DNA from: TMED69 sp964642505
GTDB taxonomy: Bacteria; Pseudomonadota; Gammaproteobacteria; Ga0077536
Direction: 5' to 3'
DNA: 8,741 nucleotides
Assembly (NCBI GenBank): GCA_964642505.1
Contig: CAZXQY010000105.1
Coordinates: 1-8,741 of the forward strand
Position 1 is the first letter of the stretch. Every line of letters starts with the position of its first letter. The notes under the pieces were generated by a model. The model worked only from the letters and a program-made list of their open reading frames with translations, had not been told where the DNA came from and searched no databases. Both the position numbers and the translations under genes were made by a program. This document shows, piece after piece, positions 5,800-8,741 of the stretch.

Positions 5800-6339
5800 A
5801 TGCCGAGGTTAGAACAACATTATAAAGATATTATTAAAGATGAGCTTTCGAAAAAATTTAATTTCAAAAGTGCGATGGAGATTCCTAAGATAGACAAGAT
5901 AACCGTCAATGTTGGTTTGGGTGAAGCCGTGGGGGACAAAAAGGTAGTAGAAAAGGCTGTCAACGACATTGCTTTGATTTCTGGACAGAAACCAATTGTG
6001 ACCCTTGCTCGCAAATCCATCGCTGGTTTTAAAATTAGAGACGGTTGGCCAATTGGTGTGAAGGTAACACTGCGTAGAAAAAAAATGTATGAATTTCTTG
6101 ACCGTTTGGTAAATGTGGCGATACCAAGGATAAGAGATTTTCGCGGTCTGAGTGCGAGATCCTTTGATGGTAGAGGCAACTATTCTATGGGAGTCAAAGA
6201 ACAAATTATTTTTCCGGAAATTGATTATGACAAAATAGATGCGCTACGTGGGATGGATATCTGTATTACCACTACCGCAAAAAATGACGAAGAAGGTAAA
6301 GCACTTCTGGAAGGTTTTAAATTTCCAATGAAGGCTTAG
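5800..6339 (+). CDS. rplE: 50S ribosomal protein L5
   Basis: L5 binds 5S rRNA and the P-site tRNA side of the central protuberance. The 179-residue product has the same length as E. coli L5. The family signature spans residues 57-73 (ALISGQKP then VTLARKS). FKIRDGWPIGVKVTLR lies at 77-92, and the most conserved block, PRIRDFRGLSARSFDGRGNY, at 109-128. It is followed by KEQIIFPEIDYDKID and ITTTAKNDEEG near the end. Translation can use AGGGG at 5786-5790, 9 bases before the ATG and overlapping the rplX stop. In E. coli the start of this gene carries the S8 repressor site. I could not confirm an equivalent structure in the 12-base junction here. Confidence 0.98.
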   Translation: MPRLEQHYKDIIKDELSKKFNFKSAMEIPKIDKITVNVGLGEAVGDKKVVEKAVNDIALISGQKPIVTLARKSIAGFKIRDGWPIGVKVTLRRKKMYEFLDRLVNVAIPRIRDFRGLSARSFDGRGNYSMGVKEQIIFPEIDYDKIDALRGMDICITTTAKNDEEGKALLEGFKFPMKA

Positions 6340-6357
6340 AAGAACTTAGGAGTAGGT

Positions 6358-6663
6358 ATGGCAAAGGTATCGATGGTAAATAGAGATCAAAAACGATTGA
6401 GGCTTGTTCAAAAATATGCGACTAAGAGAGCGAAATTGAAGGCTATTATAGTGGGCTTGGAGTATTCTTTTGATGAAAAGGAAGATGCGCGGGTTAGATT
6501 GCAGAAATTGCCGAGAGACTCTAGTAAATCTCGGGTTCGAAACAGGTGCAGCCTAACCGGCCGACCACACGGTTACTATAGGAAATTTGGGTTGTCGAGA
6601 AACGAGTTAAGGCGATTGGCTATGGAAGGGCATATTCCAGGTTTAGTCAAGGCTAGCTGGTAG
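6358..6663 (+). CDS. rpsN: 30S ribosomal protein S14, long zinc-free form
   Basis: S14 is in the 30S head next to S3 and S10. The 101-residue product has the same length as E. coli S14 and belongs to the long, zinc-independent type. Only one cysteine is present (in RNRC, about residue 64), with no CxxC pairs. LPRDSSKSRVRNRC and TGRPHGYYRKFGLSR are diagnostic, and the protein ends GHIPGLVKASW. AGGAG at 6348-6352 lies 5 bases before the ATG. Codon use is striking: of 15 arginine codons, five are AGA, four AGG, four CGA, two CGG and none CGT or CGC. Confidence 0.98.
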   Translation: MAKVSMVNRDQKRLRLVQKYATKRAKLKAIIVGLEYSFDEKEDARVRLQKLPRDSSKSRVRNRCSLTGRPHGYYRKFGLSRNELRRLAMEGHIPGLVKASW

Positions 6664-6686
6664 GAATAAAAAGAGGTCCATAGACT

Positions 6687-7082
6687 ATGAGTATGCAAGA
6701 TCCATTGGCCGATATGTTTACAAGAATTAGAAATGCTCAGGCTAGGTTGAAAGAAAACGTGACTATGGATTCTTCCAAGAAAAAAGTTGCGGTGGCAGGG
6801 GTTTTAAAGGAAGAGGGTTACATTTCGGATTACGAAATCTTAAAAAAAGATTCTAAAGAGTTATTACAGATTGGGCTAAAGTATCATGAAGGTTCTGCAG
6901 TAATTGAGTCAATACAGCGGGTTAGTAAACCAGGGCTTAGAGTATATTGTGCGAAAGATAAGCTGCCTAAAGTGATAGGTGGTTTGGGTGTCGCTATTAT
7001 TTCCACTTCTGCCGGTTTGATGAGTGATAGAGAAGCTAGGGCCAAGGGGATTGGTGGAGAGGTAGTTTGCGCAGTTTATTAA
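6687..7082 (+). CDS. rpsH: 30S ribosomal protein S8
   Basis: S8 binds 16S helix 21 and is a key platform assembly protein. In E. coli it also represses the spc operon. The 131-residue product (E. coli 130) begins MSMQDPLADMFTRIRNAQ. ESIQRVSKPGLRVY lies at 74-87 and the RNA-binding IISTSAGLMSDREAR at 104-118, with the conserved Ser-Thr-Ser at 106-108. It ends GGEVVCAVY. AAGAGG at 6671-6676 precedes the ATG by 10 bases, and the MSMQDP start matches E. coli. A run of seven A's (6842-6848) encodes part of Leu-Lys-Lys at 52-54. Confidence 0.98.
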   Translation: MSMQDPLADMFTRIRNAQARLKENVTMDSSKKKVAVAGVLKEEGYISDYEILKKDSKELLQIGLKYHEGSAVIESIQRVSKPGLRVYCAKDKLPKVIGGLGVAIISTSAGLMSDREARAKGIGGEVVCAVY

Positions 7083-7096
7083 TAAGGTAAAGTTTT

Positions 7097-7630
7097 ATGT
7101 CTCGTATTGCTAAGGAACCGGTAAAATTACCCAGCGGAGTAAAGGCTGAATTAAACGATGGGCGAATCGTGGTATCTGGTTCGAAGGGGTCTCTTGATCT
7201 GGCCATCCCAAATAGTATTGATCTGGAGTTGGGTGAGGATGTCATAAAAGTAAAAACAGAATCGACTACCCAAAAGGCTAAAGCCTTGAGTGGAACGATC
7301 CGGGCACTCGTCCAAAATCTGGTTACGGGTGTGGACGCAGGTTTTGAGTATAAGCTCGAGATCGTCGGTGTAGGGTATAGGGCACAGGTTCAAGGAAAGA
7401 AACTAAATCTTTCTTTGGGTTTTTCTCATCCAATTGAATTCCCGATTCCGGAGGGCGTCGTTATAGAAACCCCTAGCCAAACAGAGGTGATTGTTAAGGG
7501 AGTGAACAAGCAACTGGTAGGCCAGGCCGCAGCTGATATCAGAGCTTTTAGACCGCCGGAGCCTTATAAGGGTAAGGGGGTTCGTTATGAGGGTGAGCAC
7601 ATTATAAGAAAAGAGGCTAAGAAGGCGTAA
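7097..7630 (+). CDS. rplF: 50S ribosomal protein L6
   Basis: L6 is near the factor-binding site and the sarcin–ricin loop of 23S rRNA. It consists of two similar domains. The 177-residue product has the same length as E. coli L6. It begins MSRIAKEPVKLPSGV. The second domain starts around residue 83 with FEYKLEIVGVGYRAQVQGKK. The family signature PEPYKGKGVRYEGE lies at 154-167, and the protein ends with a basic tail (RKEAKKA). AAGG at 7084-7087 precedes the ATG by 9 bases. It is followed after 2 bases by rplR. Confidence 0.98.
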   Translation: MSRIAKEPVKLPSGVKAELNDGRIVVSGSKGSLDLAIPNSIDLELGEDVIKVKTESTTQKAKALSGTIRALVQNLVTGVDAGFEYKLEIVGVGYRAQVQGKKLNLSLGFSHPIEFPIPEGVVIETPSQTEVIVKGVNKQLVGQAAADIRAFRPPEPYKGKGVRYEGEHIIRKEAKKA

Positions 7631-7632
7631 CT

Positions 7633-7989
7633 GTGGATAGTAAAAAAGTATCGCGCATAAAAAGGGCGCTTAAAACTAGGATAAATATTAAAAGTAAGAA
7701 GGCGCTTCGGCTCTGTGTCTATAGGAGCCCTAGACATATCTACGCACAGATTCTTAGCGAGTCGGGCGCAAAGGTTTTGGCTGCTGCTGCGACGGTAGAG
7801 AGTGCCTTTAAAGAATCGGGTGTTCATTGTGGGAATGTAGCTGCTGCAGAAAAAGTGGGGAAACTAATTGCTGAAAGGGCCCAGGCAGTTGGTGTGAAGC
7901 AAGTTGCCTTTGATCGATCTGGTTATAGATATCATGGGCGAGTTAAAGCGCTTGCCGAAGCCGCGAGAAAAGCGGGATTGATTTTTTAG
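7633..7989 (+). CDS. rplR: 50S ribosomal protein L18
   Basis: L18 brings 5S rRNA into the large subunit with L5. The 118-residue product (E. coli 117) has a basic N-terminal region (about residues 1-24). RSPRHIYAQIL lies at 31-41 and AFDRSGYRYHGRVKALAEAAR at 92-112, and it ends with AGLIF (E. coli AGLQF). The start is GTG, two bases after the rplF stop, and encodes M-D-S-K-K, which matches E. coli M-D-K-K. The Shine-Dalgarno is weak (AAGAAGG at the rplF end), so coupling to rplF is likely. No ATG is available nearby without losing the conserved N-terminus. Confidence 0.97.
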   Translation: MDSKKVSRIKRALKTRINIKSKKALRLCVYRSPRHIYAQILSESGAKVLAAAATVESAFKESGVHCGNVAAAEKVGKLIAERAQAVGVKQVAFDRSGYRYHGRVKALAEAARKAGLIF

Positions 7990-8000
7990 AGGAGTCGAGC

Positions 8001-8507
8001 ATGGCTAACTTGAATGTTCCAGAAGGAAACGAAGGTTTTTTAGAGAAACTTATAGCGGTGAATAGAGTTGCTAAAGTTGTGAAGGGAGGTCGAATTTTCG
8101 GATTTTCAGCGCTAACCGTAGTGGGTGATGGCCAAGGCAGAATTGGTTTTGGAAGAGGAAAAGCTCGAGAGGTGCCCGTTGCGATCCAAAAGGCGATGGA
8201 AAATGCGCGGAAAAATATGACTAGTGTTGCCTTGGATGGTAGCACTTTGCAGTACTCCCTAGTTGGCGAACACGGTGCGGCGAAGGTTTATATGCAACCA
8301 GCATCTGCAGGAACGGGAATTATAGCTGGAGGAGCTATGCGAGCAGTCTTTGAAGTGGTGGGCGTGACTGATGTGTTAGCCAAGTGCATCGGTACTACTA
8401 ATCCCGTGAATGTAGTACGGGCCACTGTTAATGGATTGAAGACTATGGTTTCCCTTGAACAGGTGGCTGCTAAGAGAGGGAAATCTGTGGATTCTATAAG
8501 AGGTTAG
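8001..8507 (+). CDS. rpsE: 30S ribosomal protein S5
   Basis: S5 lies at the mRNA entry site and influences decoding accuracy. The 168-residue product (E. coli 167) has the N-terminal RNA-binding domain with EKLIAVNRVAKVVKGGRIF (15-33). VVGDGQGRIGFGRGKAREVP follows at 40-59, then MQPASAGTGIIAGGAMRAV (98-116) and VAAKRGKSVDSI near the end. The spectinomycin-associated loop has Ala24 where E. coli has the serine at which a proline change gives resistance. AGAGGAG at 7988-7994 is an excellent ribosome binding site, 6 bases before the ATG. The TAG stop touches the GTG that could start rpmD. Confidence 0.98.
   Translation: MANLNVPEGNEGFLEKLIAVNRVAKVVKGGRIFGFSALTVVGDGQGRIGFGRGKAREVPVAIQKAMENARKNMTSVALDGSTLQYSLVGEHGAAKVYMQPASAGTGIIAGGAMRAVFEVVGVTDVLAKCIGTTNPVNVVRATVNGLKTMVSLEQVAAKRGKSVDSIRG
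8498..8503 (+). promoter_or_regulatory. Ribosome binding site deciding the rpmD start
   Basis: AAGAGG lies inside the last codons of rpsE. The distance to ATG 8513 is 9 bases, within the usual range. The distance to GTG 8507 is 3 bases, which is unusually short. This favours the ATG. Confidence 0.6.
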
Positions 8508-8512
8508 TGGCA

Positions 8513-8698
8513 ATGGCAGACAAAAATTTACAGGTTAAACTTGTAAAAAGTCTAAACGGGAGACTTAAAAACCATAAGTTGTGTGCTTATGGTCTGGGTC
8601 TTAGACGGATCGGCCAAAGCAGGTCTGTTCAAGACACTTCGGAGAATAGAGGTATGATAAACAAGATTTCCTACCTTTTAGAAGTTGAGGAGGAGTAG
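8513..8698 (+). CDS. rpmD: 50S ribosomal protein L30
   Basis: L30 is a small 23S rRNA-binding protein. The 61-residue product (E. coli 59) has the family signature LCAYGLGLRRIG (23-34), followed by DTSENRGMINKISYLLEVEE. I chose the ATG at 8513. It gives an MADKN start like E. coli MAKTI, and it lies 9 bases after AAGAGG (8498-8503). An in-frame GTG at 8507 would add two residues (M-A) and overlap the rpsE stop by one base, but the ribosome binding site would then be only 3 bases away. Confidence 0.95.
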   Translation: MADKNLQVKLVKSLNGRLKNHKLCAYGLGLRRIGQSRSVQDTSENRGMINKISYLLEVEEE

Positions 8699-8701
8699 CT
8701 G

Positions 8702-8741
8702 ATGAGATTGAATTCTTTGCGTCCGGCGGAAGGTTCGCACA
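8702..8741 (+). CDS. rplO: 50S ribosomal protein L15, N-terminal start only (partial)
   Basis: Thirteen codons are visible before the window ends: MRLNSLRPAEGSH. This closely matches the start of E. coli L15 (MRLNTLSPAEGS). L15 is a late-assembly 23S rRNA-binding protein, and its place after L30 is the standard order. A strong purine-rich GAGGAGGAG at 8687-8695, within the end of rpmD, precedes the ATG by 6 bases. The gap from rpmD is 3 bases. The gene continues beyond the window, and secY would normally follow. Confidence 0.93.
   Translation, partial: MRLNSLRPAEGSH

Noticed and set aside
5781..5830. S8 repressor-binding hairpin at the rplX–rplE junction
   Set aside because: E. coli has one here, but I could not fit a convincing helix resembling 16S helix 21 by eye. 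A covariance-model search of 5740-5850 would decide it.
6842..6849. A-AAA-AAA slippery heptamer in rpsH, with a -1 frame stop (TAA at 6854) shortly after
   Set aside because: Similar seven-A runs from Lys-Lys codons occur in rpsS and rplN, and an eight-A run occurs in rplD. No stimulatory downstream structure was seen, and all proteins are full length in the normal frame.
1..8741. A novel or accessory system hidden in the cluster
   Set aside because: Every base is accounted for by canonical ribosomal protein genes and short spacers. No insertion, extra ORF or foreign segment interrupts the standard order.

Overview
This window is the canonical bacterial S10–spc ribosomal protein gene cluster, read entirely from the + strand. 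It holds 20 complete ribosomal protein genes in the standard order (S10, L3, L4, L23, L2, S19, L22, S3, L16, L29, S17, L14, L24, L5, S14, S8, L6, L18, S5, L30), and the first 13 codons of L15 at the right edge. The first 21 bases read V-A-K-I-F-E-stop, which fits the C-terminus of elongation factor Tu. The str operon (ending in tuf) therefore probably runs directly into S10, as is common.

The protein sequences are most like those of Gammaproteobacteria. S10, L5 and L6 have the same lengths as in E. coli. S14 is the long form without zinc-binding cysteines. L16, L14, L18, S5 and L30 align with the E. coli proteins nearly end to end. I cannot name a genus. The DNA has moderate to low GC. Its ribosomal protein genes use AGA, AGG, CGA and ATA codons freely, which is unlike the highly biased usage of fast-growing gammaproteobacteria such as E. 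coli. This suggests a slow-growing or host-/niche-restricted lineage.

Layout: 1-21 is the tuf 3' end and 22-67 is a short spacer. Positions 68-5061 are the S10-operon genes rpsJ to rpsQ. Positions 5077-8741 are the spc-operon genes rplN to rplO, the last truncated by the window. The largest non-coding gap is 46 bases (tuf–rpsJ). All others are 32 bases or less, and several genes overlap (rplD/rplW, rplP/rpmC, rpmC/rpsQ). There is no room for an E. coli-type S10 leader before rpsJ, nor for a separate spc promoter between rpsQ and rplN. The whole set therefore looks like one long, translationally coupled transcript. No RNA genes, mobile elements, CRISPR arrays, intrinsic terminators or convincing promoters were seen.

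All the genes work together: their products assemble onto 16S rRNA (S3, S5, S8, S10, S14, S17, S19) or 23S/5S rRNA (L2, L3, L4, L5, L6, L14, L15, L16, L18, L22, L23, L24, L29, L30). I found no previously undescribed system. The points worth a second look are local: an acidic serine-rich S3 tail, a cysteine in the L3 loop near the peptidyl transferase centre, an altered L22 hairpin tip, the loss of codon bias, the missing leader and spc junction, and a perfect Shine-Dalgarno sequence inside rplB.
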